DNA from: Myxococcus llanfairpwllgwyngyllgogerychwyrndrobwllllantysiliogogogochensis
GTDB lineage: Bacteria > Myxococcota > Myxococcia > Myxococcales > Myxococcaceae
DNA length: 38,330 nt
Direction: 5' to 3'
Assembly: GCF_006636215.1 (NCBI RefSeq)
Contig: NZ_VIFM01000090.1
Location: 1-38,330, forward strand
Positions 29,204 to 37,340 of the stretch are shown one piece after another (within the stretch, counting starts at the first letter, position 1; every line of letters starts with the position of its first letter). Position numbers and translations under genes: made by a program. The notes under the pieces were generated by a model, which had not been told where the DNA came from, did no database searches, and saw only the letters and a program-made list of their open reading frames with translations.

Positions 29204-30615
29204 TGCGTAGCGTGCTCACAGGGGCCTGGGGGAAGTTCGCCGAAGGGCTCGCGCCTCACGAGTCGCCCGCGTCGAGGATGGTCCAGACGGCCGGCTCTCG
29301 CGCGCAGCTCGCGAAGCTGTTCGGCGGGCTCGACGACAAGGAAGTGGAGCTACTCGTCTACGACTTGGACTTCTGGGGGCGCCGCGAGCAGGTGCCCCCG
29401 GACAAGTTTTCGACGTGCTTCATCATGGCCGGGCGCGGCTTCGGCAAGACGTGGTCGGGCGCCAGATGGACTATCAAAAAGGCGTGGCAGGCGAAGAGCG
29501 TCGGGGCGCTGATTGGCCCGACGGCGGCCGACGTGCGGGACACGATGATTCGCGGTGCGTCCGGCATCCTGGCCCTGTCGCCCCCGTGGTTCACCCCGAA
29601 GTATGAGCCCTCGAAGCGGCGCGTGACGTGGCCCAACGGCGTCTATGCCATCTGCTACTCGGCGGATAAGCCCGACCGACTGCGCGGCCCGAATGCTGGA
29701 TGGGGCTGGGGCGACGAGCCCGCGAGCTGGAAACACGACATGGCCGCGGTCGACCAGCTTCCCCTGGTGCTGCGCATCGGCACGCGAGAGGACCCGCCGC
29801 AGCTCCTCCTGACGGGGACGCCCAGGCCGCTGAAGAAGATTGAAGAGCTGCTCTTCGCGAACACGGAGACCCAGGAGTTGAAGCCGGGCGTCGTGCTTCG
29901 CACGGGCTCGTCACTGAGCAACGCGGCCAACCTGGCGCCTTCCGCCGTGGCGAACATGCGCGCGCTCGCGGGGACTCGCTGGGGTCAGCAAGAGGTGCTC
30001 GGGCGCCTGCTGATGGACGTGCCGGGTGCCATCTTCGGCTCGGCGAAGTGGAAGCGCGTCGACGCGGACCCGCACGAGTACGCGCAGCAGTTGGACAGGC
30101 GAATCGTCAGCGTCGACCCGAGCCCCACGAGTGAGACGGGCTCGGACGAAACGGGAATCATCGTCCAGGGGTGCAAGTCGAGCGCGCTCTTCGGGCCAGA
30201 CAACGTGCCGCTCAAGCGCGTGTCGGTACTCGCGGACCTGTCACGCCGGGCGAGTCCTCGCGAGTGGGCGACGACGGCCATCCGCGCCTATCTCGAATGG
30301 GGCTGTGATGCGCTCGTGGTGGAGGTGAACACGGGCGGGGAGATGGTGGAGACGCTTATCTCCACCGTGGCAGGCGAGATGGGGGTGAGCGTCAACGTGA
30401 AGCCCGTCCGGGCGACGAGCGCGAAGAGCAAACGCGCCGAGCCCGTGTCCGCCCTGGCCGAAGCGGGCCGCGTCGAGTTCGTGGGGACGTTCCCGAAGCT
30501 CGAACAGCAGCTCAGCAAATTCACCGGGGTTAACGGCCGCAGAGATGACCGGGCCGACGCCTTCTGTTGGGGCGTTCACGACCTCGTGTTCGCCGAGCAG
30601 TTCTTCGCGGTGTGA
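29200..30615 (+). CDS. terL: Terminase large subunit
   Basis: The 471-residue packaging motor has a Walker A IMAGRGFGKTWSGARW (78-84), an acidic Walker B-like segment GWGWGDEPASW, and a C-terminal RNase H-like nuclease with SVDPSPTSETGSDETG (first Asp), VVEVNTGGEMVETLI and RDDRADAFCWGVHDLV (last Asp pair). The ATPase translocates DNA and the nuclease cuts concatemers. The frame begins at a GTG (29200) overlapping the small subunit by 4 nt; ATG 29203 is an equally good start. This subunit is one of the phage proteins that known Avs systems sense. Confidence 0.93.
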   Translation: MMRSVLTGAWGKFAEGLAPHESPASRMVQTAGSRAQLAKLFGGLDDKEVELLVYDLDFWGRREQVPPDKFSTCFIMAGRGFGKTWSGARWTIKKAWQAKSVGALIGPTAADVRDTMIRGASGILALSPPWFTPKYEPSKRRVTWPNGVYAICYSADKPDRLRGPNAGWGWGDEPASWKHDMAAVDQLPLVLRIGTREDPPQLLLTGTPRPLKKIEELLFANTETQELKPGVVLRTGSSLSNAANLAPSAVANMRALAGTRWGQQEVLGRLLMDVPGAIFGSAKWKRVDADPHEYAQQLDRRIVSVDPSPTSETGSDETGIIVQGCKSSALFGPDNVPLKRVSVLADLSRRASPREWATTAIRAYLEWGCDALVVEVNTGGEMVETLISTVAGEMGVSVNVKPVRATSAKSKRAEPVSALAEAGRVEFVGTFPKLEQQLSKFTGVNGRRDDRADAFCWGVHDLVFAEQFFAV

Positions 30616-30623
30616 GGTTCTCC

Positions 30624-31970
30624 ATGGGGTTGTTGGACAGGATGCGCGCCGCGCTGGGCGGTGGCAGCAAGCGGAAGGGAACCGGCCTGGAGCTGAGCCG
30701 TTGGGCTGCGGCCCCGCCGCGTCGTGAGGTCCCCGCGCTGCTCGCGGCCTACGCGGAGATGCCGTGGCTGGGGACCATCGTCGACACGGTGGGCGACGCC
30801 TTCGCGGACGTGACGTGGCGCGCCTTCGTGCGACAGGACCCCACGACGCGGAAGGCGCTCGTCGACGTGTCGCTGCGGCGGGCCTGCGGCGACGTGCGGC
30901 GGGAGCGGTTGAAGTCTCTCCTGGAGTTGGGCGGTGCGGTGGAGCTGTCGGACCATCCGCTGTTGCGGCTGCTCGCGGACCCCAACGACTTCATGACGGG
31001 CCGCGACTTCGCGAAGCTGTTCTGCTTGCACTACGACCTGACGGGCGAGTTCTTCGCGGTCGTCGAGGAGATAGCCGGCGTCCCCGTGGGCTTGTGGCCA
31101 GTGCCTCCTGACTGCGTGCTCGCCCTGCCGGACCTGAGCAAGCCGAAGTCAGACCGCACATACACGGTGACAGCCGGTGGGCGCATGTTCTCGTTGCCCG
31201 CCGCGAGCGTGGTGTACGTGAAGCGGTTGAACCCGGCAGACCCGCTCGGCCGCGGCATTGGCATCGCCTACGCGCTCGGCGACGAGGTCGACACGGACGA
31301 GCACGCCGCGCGTTTCACGAAGAACGCCTTCTTCAACAACATGCTGCCGGGCGCGGTCATCGCCATTGAGGGGTTCAACGAGGGGCAGGCCGGGCCTGCA
31401 CGCGCCTTCAAGGAAAGCCTCGCGCGCGAGTACGGGGGGCCCGCCAACGCCGGGCGGGTGATGATTACGAGCGGCAAGACAACCTTCGCTCGGCTCGACA
31501 CGCCGTTTCGCGACATGCAGCTCGTCGAATTGCGCCGCTTTTTGATGGACTTCGTGAGGATGGTCTACCGCGTGCCCCCAGAGATTGTGGGCGACGTGAC
31601 GAGCAGCAACAAGGCGACGAGCTACGCCGCGCGTGAGCATCTGGCGGAACAGGCGACCAAGCCGCGCGCGGAAATCTTCCTTGCGTCGATGCAAAAGCAC
31701 TTGGCGCCGCGCTTCAACGATGACGTGCTGCTCTCCTACGACTCGCCCGTACCCGCCGACCGTGAGCACCGGCTACGGGTGATGAGCACGCTTCCGAGCG
31801 CGTTCACCTTCGACGAGTGGCGCACGGAAGCGGGCTTCAAGCCCCACGCCGAGCGCCAGGGGTTCGCCGAGCTGCTGCCGGGGCAGAAGCCCAACGAGCC
31901 AGGCCAGACGCCGACACCCGTCGAGGGCAGCTCAGCGGAGGCCCACGCGGAAGCCGAAAAGGGCACCTGA
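30624..31970 (+). CDS. Portal protein (HK97-type)
   Basis: The 448-residue product starts MGLLDRMRAALGG, with GAGG 6 nt upstream, rather than at the open upstream ATG at 30567. Portal hallmarks: DHPLLRLLADPNDFMTGRDF, LTGEFFAVVEEIAGVPVGLW, VVYVKRLNPADPLGRGIG and FVRMVYRVPPEIVGDVTSSN followed by KATSYAAREHLAEQ. The portal forms the dodecameric DNA gate of the capsid. The stop TGA is the first codon-sized unit of repeat R11. Confidence 0.92.
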   Translation: MGLLDRMRAALGGGSKRKGTGLELSRWAAAPPRREVPALLAAYAEMPWLGTIVDTVGDAFADVTWRAFVRQDPTTRKALVDVSLRRACGDVRRERLKSLLELGGAVELSDHPLLRLLADPNDFMTGRDFAKLFCLHYDLTGEFFAVVEEIAGVPVGLWPVPPDCVLALPDLSKPKSDRTYTVTAGGRMFSLPAASVVYVKRLNPADPLGRGIGIAYALGDEVDTDEHAARFTKNAFFNNMLPGAVIAIEGFNEGQAGPARAFKESLAREYGGPANAGRVMITSGKTTFARLDTPFRDMQLVELRRFLMDFVRMVYRVPPEIVGDVTSSNKATSYAAREHLAEQATKPRAEIFLASMQKHLAPRFNDDVLLSYDSPVPADREHRLRVMSTLPSAFTFDEWRTEAGFKPHAERQGFAELLPGQKPNEPGQTPTPVEGSSAEAHAEAEKGT

Positions 31971-32005
31971 GCCACTCGCGGAATCCGCACGCATTTACAT
32001 GGGGA
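31968..32005 (+). repeat. Start-associated repeat copy R11
   Basis: It fills the gap between the portal stop (its TGA) and the protease ATG. It has the perfect dyad GCGGAATCCGC and CATTTA at 31992-31997, then 8 nt including GGGGA to the ATG at 32006. Confidence 0.93.
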
Positions 32006-32782
32006 ATGCCTGTCCCCATTACACGCACCCTGCGGTTGAGCGCCGTCCAAAAGGACGCGGCGACGTTGAGTGCCGTCGAGTCCATCGGCGGTCGACGCGT
32101 CTACAAGTTCCGGGCGAGTGACGGCGACTTCGACCGCTACTCGGACCGGCTCAGCGTGAAGGGCTGGCGCGTCGATGGCTACAACGCCAACGGCGTCGTC
32201 CTCTTCAACCACGACGACGGGGCTGAGGCCGCTTCGGCGGGTGCCGAGCCGCAGTTGCCCATCGGCAAGGGGCGTGTCTACGTCGAGGGCGACGCCCTGA
32301 TGGTCGACGTCGAGTTCGACGACGAAGACGAATTCGCGAAGCGGGTCGAGCGCAAGGTCGCAAAGGGCATCCTGAATGCCGTCTCGGTTCGCTACCTCAT
32401 GCTCCCGGGCCAGTACCGGCAGAACGAGCGGGGCGGCTACGACTGCGACGCGCAAGAGCTGCTCGAAGTCTCGATTGTGACCATTCCAGGCAACGCGCGG
32501 GCCGTGCGCGCGAAGTCCTTCGAGGACGAAGGCGAAGACGTCGTCGAGCGGATTGCCGCGCGCGTCGTTGAGCTGCTCGACGCACGCGCCGAAGCGAAGT
32601 CGACGGACGACGAGGAGCCCGAGACGGAAGAGGCCGCCGAGCCCGCGTCCGAGACGGAAGTGCCGCCTGCCGAATCGCCAAAGGCAGACGAAGAGGAAGA
32701 CGACAAGGCGAAGGGTTTCAACGCCTCCGACGCGGCGAAGAGCTTCGTCGAGGCATTCAAAGGCTACATCCGAGGAGTGTGA
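32006..32782 (+). CDS. Prohead maturation protease (HK97/S78 family)
   Basis: The 258-residue protein carries the caudoviral serine protease triad: LFNHDDG (H69), ILNAVSVRY (S127) and LLEVSIVTIPGN (E154). It cleaves scaffold and capsid N-terminal segments during prohead maturation. The C-terminal third is highly acidic and repetitive (EETEEAAEPASE-like), suggesting a fused or internal scaffold-like segment rather than a separate scaffold gene. It is followed 4 nt later by the major capsid gene. The ATG is fixed by repeat R11. Confidence 0.9.
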   Translation: MPVPITRTLRLSAVQKDAATLSAVESIGGRRVYKFRASDGDFDRYSDRLSVKGWRVDGYNANGVVLFNHDDGAEAASAGAEPQLPIGKGRVYVEGDALMVDVEFDDEDEFAKRVERKVAKGILNAVSVRYLMLPGQYRQNERGGYDCDAQELLEVSIVTIPGNARAVRAKSFEDEGEDVVERIAARVVELLDARAEAKSTDDEEPETEEAAEPASETEVPPAESPKADEEEDDKAKGFNASDAAKSFVEAFKGYIRGV

Positions 32783-32786
32783 AGGA

Positions 32787-33878
32787 ATGACTCGCGAGCA
32801 GGTTGCGGAGATGGTGAAGGCGCTGGGCCCCGAGGTCGCGCGAGAGCTGATGGACGCCGCCGCGCGTAGCGCGCCCGGCCGTGTGGAGTCGGGTAAGGGG
32901 CCGCTCCCGGGTGGCGTCTATTCGAGCCCCGAGAACCTGGGCGCGTTCGCGAAGAGTGTCATCGCGGCGGGCCGCCGCACGGGTGCCGTTGAGCTGGTCG
33001 ACGCCGCGAAGCGCTTCGGCAACGCCGATGTGCAGAAGGCCGTTCAGCTCAGCAAGTTCGACTCGGCTGGCGTGCTGGTGCCCATCCAGCAGAGTGGCGA
33101 GGTCATCGAGTTCCTTCGGCCCGAAGCGGCGCTGCTCAAGCTGGGCGTGCGAACCCAGGCGTTCAAGGGTGAGCTGCACATGGGGCGGCAGACGGGCACC
33201 TCCGAGTTCCGGTGGGTGGGCGAAGGCGAGACGGTGCCGAAGAGCGCCCCCAAGTACGGCAAGGTCGTGCTCAAGGCGCACAAGGGCATGGTGCTCGCCG
33301 ACATCAGCAATGACTTGCTGCGCACCCCGGGCGTGGGTGATGCCGGCGTGGGCGAGGACATCCGCGCGACGGTGGCGGACGGGCTCGACGACGCGGGCTT
33401 CAACGGCGATGGGACGGGCGCGGCGCCGAAGGGGCTCTTCGCGCAGCTCGACGCGGCGCACGCCTTCGCATCGACGGGCACCACGGCCGCCGCGTACCTC
33501 GCCGACATCGACAAGGCCGTGGAGCTGCCGCTGACGGCGCATGTCCGCATGGGCAACGCGGCCTGGGTCATCCACCCGACGCGAGCGACGGCCCTGCTTC
33601 AGCTCCAGAACTCCGGAGTCTGGGTGTTTCGTCAGGAGATGCTCGACCGGGGCACGATTCGGGGCTTCCCCTTCGTGATGACCACGCGCGTCCCCTCGAC
33701 GCGAATCACCTTCTCGGCCGACTGGCGTCAGTTCATCTACGGCATCGACGAGGACCTGATTCTGTCCGAGCACGACACACGGGCCGAGTTCGACGAGACC
33801 ACCGTTCGCGCCATCGTGAAGGGGGACTTCAAGGTCCGCCAGCCGAAGGCGTTCAGCTCCATCACCTACAGCGCCTGA
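32787..33878 (+). CDS. Major capsid protein (HK97 fold)
   Basis: The 363-residue protein has GAAGGA before its ATG. Its features fit HK97-type capsid: an N-terminal helical delta-like segment, then SKFDSAGVLVPIQQSGEVIE, FRWVGEGETVPKSAPKYGKV and VLKAHKGMVLADISNDLLRT (E-loop and spine regions), NGDGTGAAPKGL, GNAAWVIHPTRATALLQLQ and RGTIRGFPFVMTTRVPS (P-domain and A-domain). The start MTREQVAEMVKALGPEVARE is helical as expected for the segment removed by the upstream protease. It is the most abundant virion protein. Confidence 0.92.
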   Translation: MTREQVAEMVKALGPEVARELMDAAARSAPGRVESGKGPLPGGVYSSPENLGAFAKSVIAAGRRTGAVELVDAAKRFGNADVQKAVQLSKFDSAGVLVPIQQSGEVIEFLRPEAALLKLGVRTQAFKGELHMGRQTGTSEFRWVGEGETVPKSAPKYGKVVLKAHKGMVLADISNDLLRTPGVGDAGVGEDIRATVADGLDDAGFNGDGTGAAPKGLFAQLDAAHAFASTGTTAAAYLADIDKAVELPLTAHVRMGNAAWVIHPTRATALLQLQNSGVWVFRQEMLDRGTIRGFPFVMTTRVPSTRITFSADWRQFIYGIDEDLILSEHDTRAEFDETTVRAIVKGDFKVRQPKAFSSITYSA

Positions 33879-33889
33879 GAGGCCCCACC

Positions 33890-34303
33890 ATGAACGCCAA
33901 TTCCACTGACGCGGGCGTGCTCGTTGGCATTCGCCCCGGCACCGTGCCCGCCGCTGTGAGCGCTGGAACTCGCAACAGTGCCGCTGTCGACCGGCTGGCC
34001 TTCGACTCCTGCGTGCTCGCGGCGTCGACGGGAGCTGCTTCGGGTACGCCGACGGCCCTTTCGCTCGCCGCGAAGCTCCAGGAGAGCACCGACGGCCAGA
34101 ACGGATGGACCGACCTCCCCGGTGCCGCAGTCGAGCCCCTCACGGCCCCCAACGCGGTGGCGCGCATGAACGTCCGCCTGTCCACCGCGCGGCGCTACGT
34201 GCGGGTCGTCGAAACCGTCGCGCTCACGGGCGGTACGGCTCCAACGCTCGGCGCGTCCAGCCTGATTGTGCTGTGCGGCCCGGACGAGATTCCCGCCCCC
34301 TAG
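33890..34303 (+). CDS. Possible capsid decoration protein
   Basis: The 137-residue protein is rich in small residues, with predicted beta strands (RPGTVPAAVSAGTRNSAAVD, ALSLAAKLQESTDGQNGW, YVRVVETVALTGGTAPTLG). No signature is recognised. It lies right after the capsid gene, where decoration or head-stabilising proteins are usual. A strong terminator follows it, so this capsid-decoration block is transcriptionally separated from the connectors. Confidence 0.55.
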   Translation: MNANSTDAGVLVGIRPGTVPAAVSAGTRNSAAVDRLAFDSCVLAASTGAASGTPTALSLAAKLQESTDGQNGWTDLPGAAVEPLTAPNAVARMNVRLSTARRYVRVVETVALTGGTAPTLGASSLIVLCGPDEIPAP

Positions 34304-34311
34304 TCCCACGA

Positions 34312-34353
34312 GACGAAGCCGGGGCTCCTCACCCTCCGGACCCCGGCTTCGTC
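34312..34353 (+). terminator. Strong rho-independent-type hairpin after the capsid block
   Basis: GACGAAGCCGGGG (34312-34324) pairs perfectly over 13 bp with CCCCGGCTTCGTC (34341-34353), followed by GCTCC. There is no T-run, but the stem is one of the strongest in the window. It probably reduces transcription from the abundant capsid gene into the connector genes, setting stoichiometry. Confidence 0.7.
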
Positions 34354-34380
34354 GCTCCTAGACCCTCCTGAGCCCCTTCC

Positions 34381-35037
34381 ATGGCCCGTCCGACTGACCT
34401 GTGCCTTGCCGCGACAGTCGCCGCCGACCTGGGCGTGCCTGTCGACCCACACGTTGAGCGCTGCGTGAGTGCCGCGAGCGGTGCGATTGCCGCCCTGTGT
34501 GGCCGGGCCTTCGAGCGGGCCACGGTGACGGAGTTCCCCGCGAGCTACGCACGCCCCTACGTGCTCCTCGCCCGCCCGCCGCTCGTCGAAGTCCTGCGTG
34601 TCACCGAAGCGGGCGAACTGCTCGACGCGACGGCCTACACCATTGCCGGGGACCTCGCGGCGGGTGGCCTGCTCTACCGGCTTGCCGGCCTGTGGCCTGA
34701 GACGGCGCACGTGGGCGGGCTCGTCACGCTCACCGTGGACAGCCGTCAGGGCCACCCCGGGGCGCTGGCTGTGACGTACACGGGCGGCTTCGTGACACCG
34801 GGACAGGTGGCCGGCGACGCGTCCCTGGGTCCTGCCACCCTTCCTGCTGAAGTCGAGGAAGCCGCCATCCTCGAAGCCTGCGCGCTCTACCGGGGACGGG
34901 GGCGAGATTCGGACGTGTCCGCCGAGAGCCTCGGGGATTGGTCCGTGAGCTACCGAGAGAAGAGCGCGGGCCAACGTCTCGCGAGTCTTCGGGCCGAGCT
35001 GCTCGTCGCGCCGCACGTCCTTTGGAGGGCGAGCTGA
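34381..35037 (+). CDS. Head-tail connector (gp6-like adaptor)
   Basis: The 218-residue protein resembles siphophage DNA-packaging/head-tail adaptor proteins: RCVSAASGAIAALCGRAFER, VTEFPASYARPYVLLARPPL, VEVLRVTEAGELLDATAYTI, GHPGALAVTYTGGFVTPG and a helical C-terminal arm. These sit under the portal. Position after capsid and before two small overlapping genes fits the usual connector cluster. The stop overlaps the next ATG (TGATG). Confidence 0.75.
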   Translation: MARPTDLCLAATVAADLGVPVDPHVERCVSAASGAIAALCGRAFERATVTEFPASYARPYVLLARPPLVEVLRVTEAGELLDATAYTIAGDLAAGGLLYRLAGLWPETAHVGGLVTLTVDSRQGHPGALAVTYTGGFVTPGQVAGDASLGPATLPAEVEEAAILEACALYRGRGRDSDVSAESLGDWSVSYREKSAGQRLASLRAELLVAPHVLWRAS

Positions 35038-35360
35038 TGGGCGGCCCTGAGGCACACTTCCGACAGCTTGTGCGCTATGCCGAAGTCACCGGGCGCGACG
35101 CGTGGGGGACACCGTTGCTGGGCCCCATCCAAGCTGCCGCCGCGCGCATCCAGCCGAGTCGCAAGCTGATTCGCGACTCCAACGGCGCCGAGTTCGTCGC
35201 GTCCTTTGTCGTCTACACCGCAGCTCCCATCACCCTGCGTCACCGGCTGTGGTTCGCGGGGGACGACACCACCGACATCAACCACGCTCGCCGCCCCGCC
35301 GCCGTTGACGAGCACGTCGACGGTGGGGGCGTCGTGCGCTACCGGAAGGTCTGGCTCTGA
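35037..35360 (+). CDS. Head-tail joining (head closure) protein
   Basis: The 107-residue protein starts MGGPEAHFRQLVRYAEVTGR with GGAGG upstream and a TGATG overlap with the preceding gene. Its SH3-like pattern (RDAWGTPLLGPI ... AAARIQPSRKLIRDSNGAEF, ITLRHRLWFAGDD, VVRYRKVWL) is typical of head-closure or stopper proteins of siphophages (Ad2/gp16-type). Its stop overlaps the next start (TGATG). Confidence 0.7.
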   Translation: MGGPEAHFRQLVRYAEVTGRDAWGTPLLGPIQAAAARIQPSRKLIRDSNGAEFVASFVVYTAAPITLRHRLWFAGDDTTDINHARRPAAVDEHVDGGGVVRYRKVWL

Positions 35361-35776
35361 TGGCCCGCGACACTGCCGCAGACGTCGCAAGCATCCTCGC
35401 CGCGGCTGACCTCGGGCTGAGCGTTGGGGGCAACCTCTTTCTCGGGCCCACGCTCGAGGACGACGACGCAACGGTGCCGGACGTGTCGTGCTTCGTGCTG
35501 CAAACCGGAGGCGACCCGCCGCAGGGCTACCTCGGAGGGCGCAAGACGTACCGGACTGTCACGTGCCAGGTCCGCGTGCGCTCGGCCCGTGAGAGTTTCC
35601 GGGAAGGACAGGCCCTCGCGCTCGCGGCACTCGATGCGCTGCACCTCGCGAATGCCGCGCCCTACGTGCTGGTGGAAGTCGACGAGGGCAGCCCCAACTA
35701 CATCGGTACGGATGGCAGTGACCGCCATTGGTGGACCTTCACCGTGGACGCTTCATTCATCGATTCGGGCGCGTGA
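35360..35776 (+). CDS. Tail terminator-like protein
   Basis: The 138-residue protein (MARDTAADVASILAAADLGL ... DVSCFVLQTGGDPPQGYLGG, VRVRSARESFREGQALA, ALDALHLANAAPYVLV, WWTFTVDASFIDSGA) has the fold pattern of tail-terminator (gpU-like) or minor capsid proteins: a helix, strands, then a second helix pair. Its place between head-closure and gp10-like proteins supports this. The stop TGA begins repeat R12. Confidence 0.62.
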   Translation: MARDTAADVASILAAADLGLSVGGNLFLGPTLEDDDATVPDVSCFVLQTGGDPPQGYLGGRKTYRTVTCQVRVRSARESFREGQALALAALDALHLANAAPYVLVEVDEGSPNYIGTDGSDRHWWTFTVDASFIDSGA

Positions 35777-35812
35777 GCCACTCGCGAAATCCACACGCAT
35801 TTACAGGGGGAG
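35774..35812 (+). repeat. Start-associated repeat copy R12
   Basis: The last copy seen, between the tail-terminator-like gene and the next ATG. Its first triplet is the TGA of the former. The dyad is degraded (GCGAAATCCAC), the box CATTTA (35798-35803) is intact, and 9 nt including GGGGGAG precede the ATG at 35813. Confidence 0.9.
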
Positions 35813-36229
35813 ATGCCACTCAAGGTTGCGCTTGATTTCAGACTGCTCGACAAGTTGCGGAAGGTCGAAGGGCCCGTGCTCGACGACCTCGCACCGTTGG
35901 CCCGCGAGCATGCATCAACAGTGCTCCAGGCGAGCCGCACCCTTGTCCCCGTCGGCAAGCGGGACACGGATGGCAAGCCACCGCTGAGCACTACGGGGTT
36001 TGTCGATGGCCCTGCGGTGAATGGCGAGAAGTCGAGCGTCAGCGCGACGGCTGGGTACGAGCACGAAGCGGCGGGCGCGATTCACGAAGGCTTTCACTGG
36101 GGCACGCAGCGTTTCGCCGAGCCCGTTCACTTCCTGCGCAAGCCCGCAAGGAAGGGGCGCGCGAAGTTCCGGAAGGCAGTGGCGACCCAGATTCTTGCAA
36201 CTCTTTCGAGGCTCTTCCCGAGCCGGTAG
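35813..36229 (+). CDS. HK97 gp10-like minor tail/head-tail protein
   Basis: The 138-residue protein (MPLKVALDFRLLDKLRKVEG ... FVDGPAVNGEKSSVSATAGY, AGAIHEGFHWGTQRFAEPVH, FLRKPARKGRAKFRKAVATQ) fits the HK97-gp10/putative tail-component family: an N-terminal helix, the glycine-rich G-Y-E-H segment and a C-terminal basic helix. It lies among connector genes, as usual. GGGGGAG lies before its ATG. Confidence 0.72.
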   Translation: MPLKVALDFRLLDKLRKVEGPVLDDLAPLAREHASTVLQASRTLVPVGKRDTDGKPPLSTTGFVDGPAVNGEKSSVSATAGYEHEAAGAIHEGFHWGTQRFAEPVHFLRKPARKGRAKFRKAVATQILATLSRLFPSR

Positions 36230-36237
36230 GCATTCGT

Positions 36238-36663
36238 ATGTCCACTCCTGTTGCTGCTCACCTCGATAGCGTGTCGGTGCGCTCAGACACGAATGCCACC
36301 CAGCCCGCCGACCGCGTGGACGGACTCACCGACGCGTCGCTGAGCGAAACGGGCGACTTCGTCGAGACGAACTACCTTGGAGGCTCCGGCTACAAGTCCC
36401 GTGTCCAGACGCTCAAGGACACGAGTGCGGACCTGTCGGGGCACTTCATGACGGGCGACGCGCCGCAAGCTGTGTTGCGAGACGCGCGCGACGACGGGAG
36501 CACTGTCCATGTCACGTTCATCTTCGACCCGAGCGCCTCCGCTGGCACCAAGGGCAAGCGCATCCCCATGGTCGTCACCAGCTACGACGAGAAGCTGACT
36601 CCGGGCGGTGTCGTCGAGTTCTCCTGCAAGCTCTTGGGCAATGGCGCCCCGGTGGCCGTCTGA
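36238..36663 (+). CDS. Tail tube-like protein
   Basis: The 141-residue protein (MSTPVAAHLDSVSVRSDTNA ... NYLGGSGYKSRVQTLKDTSA, DLSGHFMTGDAPQAVLRDAR, GSTVHVTFIFDPSASAGTKG, PGGVVEFSCKLLGNGAPVAV) has the pattern of major tail/tail-tube proteins (TP901-1/phiCTX style): a beta-sandwich with D-x-S-G ... T-F/A-V-x-G-x-L-x-G-N-G-A. It is directly followed by a second tail gene with TGATG overlap. Confidence 0.68.
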   Translation: MSTPVAAHLDSVSVRSDTNATQPADRVDGLTDASLSETGDFVETNYLGGSGYKSRVQTLKDTSADLSGHFMTGDAPQAVLRDARDDGSTVHVTFIFDPSASAGTKGKRIPMVVTSYDEKLTPGGVVEFSCKLLGNGAPVAV

Positions 36664-37316
36664 TGTCGGTCATCCCCGCGCACGTTGGCTCCCTGTCCAT
36701 CGCGGGCGAGCCCGAAGAGTTCGTCAACGCCGAAGCCGTGCCCGCTCAGGACTTCACTGGCACGGAGTACCGAATCACCGACCCGGACCTGCGACGGCTC
36801 AACCCCGGAGCGCCCGCGTTCGTCGAGGTCTCCCCGGACGGTGACACCGATGCCGGTGCATGGGTGCCCGCCGAAGCTGTCGTCGATCCGCTCTTCGGCT
36901 TCATCTACCTCACCGCCGATCCTGGGCCCGAAGCGCTCGTGCGCGTCTCGGGTGCCTCGCTCCCAGTCCAACCGATGGCGCTCGTGCGCTCCATCTCCCT
37001 GTCGGTGACGAACGACGTCGTCGAGCTGCAAGTCATGGGGGATGGCTACAAGCGGCGCGCGGTGACGCTTCGGGACTTCTCCGGTGAGCTGGTGGGGCTG
37101 ACGGCCCTCGACGCGGGCTTCGAAGACGGAGCTCCACTGCTCATCGAAGTCCGCAAGGGCGCGGGCTCCGAGGTGTTTCGCGCTTGGGTGAAGGTGCCCG
37201 AGCTGTCGCACAAGCTGACACCCGGAGCCCTCTATGAGCGCACCGTGAAATTCATCGGTCACGCCTTCCCCACCGGGAACGGCGCCGCCATCGCTTGGGG
37301 ATACGGCACCCCCTGA
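36663..37316 (+). CDS. Tail protein, possible second tail tube or tube-related protein
   Basis: The 217-residue protein (MSVIPAHVGSLSIAGEPEEF ... RSISLSVTNDVVELQVMGDG, YKRRAVTLRDFSGELVGLTA, GAGSEVFRAWVKVPELSHKL, YERTVKFIGHAFPTGNGAAI) also has tail-tube-like beta features, notably the V-T-N-D and Y-K-x-R ... D-x-S-G-x-L pattern shared with the preceding gene. So two related tail tube proteins may build the tail, or one is a baseplate-adjacent component. It overlaps the previous gene by 1 nt. Confidence 0.6.
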   Translation: MSVIPAHVGSLSIAGEPEEFVNAEAVPAQDFTGTEYRITDPDLRRLNPGAPAFVEVSPDGDTDAGAWVPAEAVVDPLFGFIYLTADPGPEALVRVSGASLPVQPMALVRSISLSVTNDVVELQVMGDGYKRRAVTLRDFSGELVGLTALDAGFEDGAPLLIEVRKGAGSEVFRAWVKVPELSHKLTPGALYERTVKFIGHAFPTGNGAAIAWGYGTP

Positions 37317-37340
37317 ACCACTGCCGGAAGGGAAAGAGAC

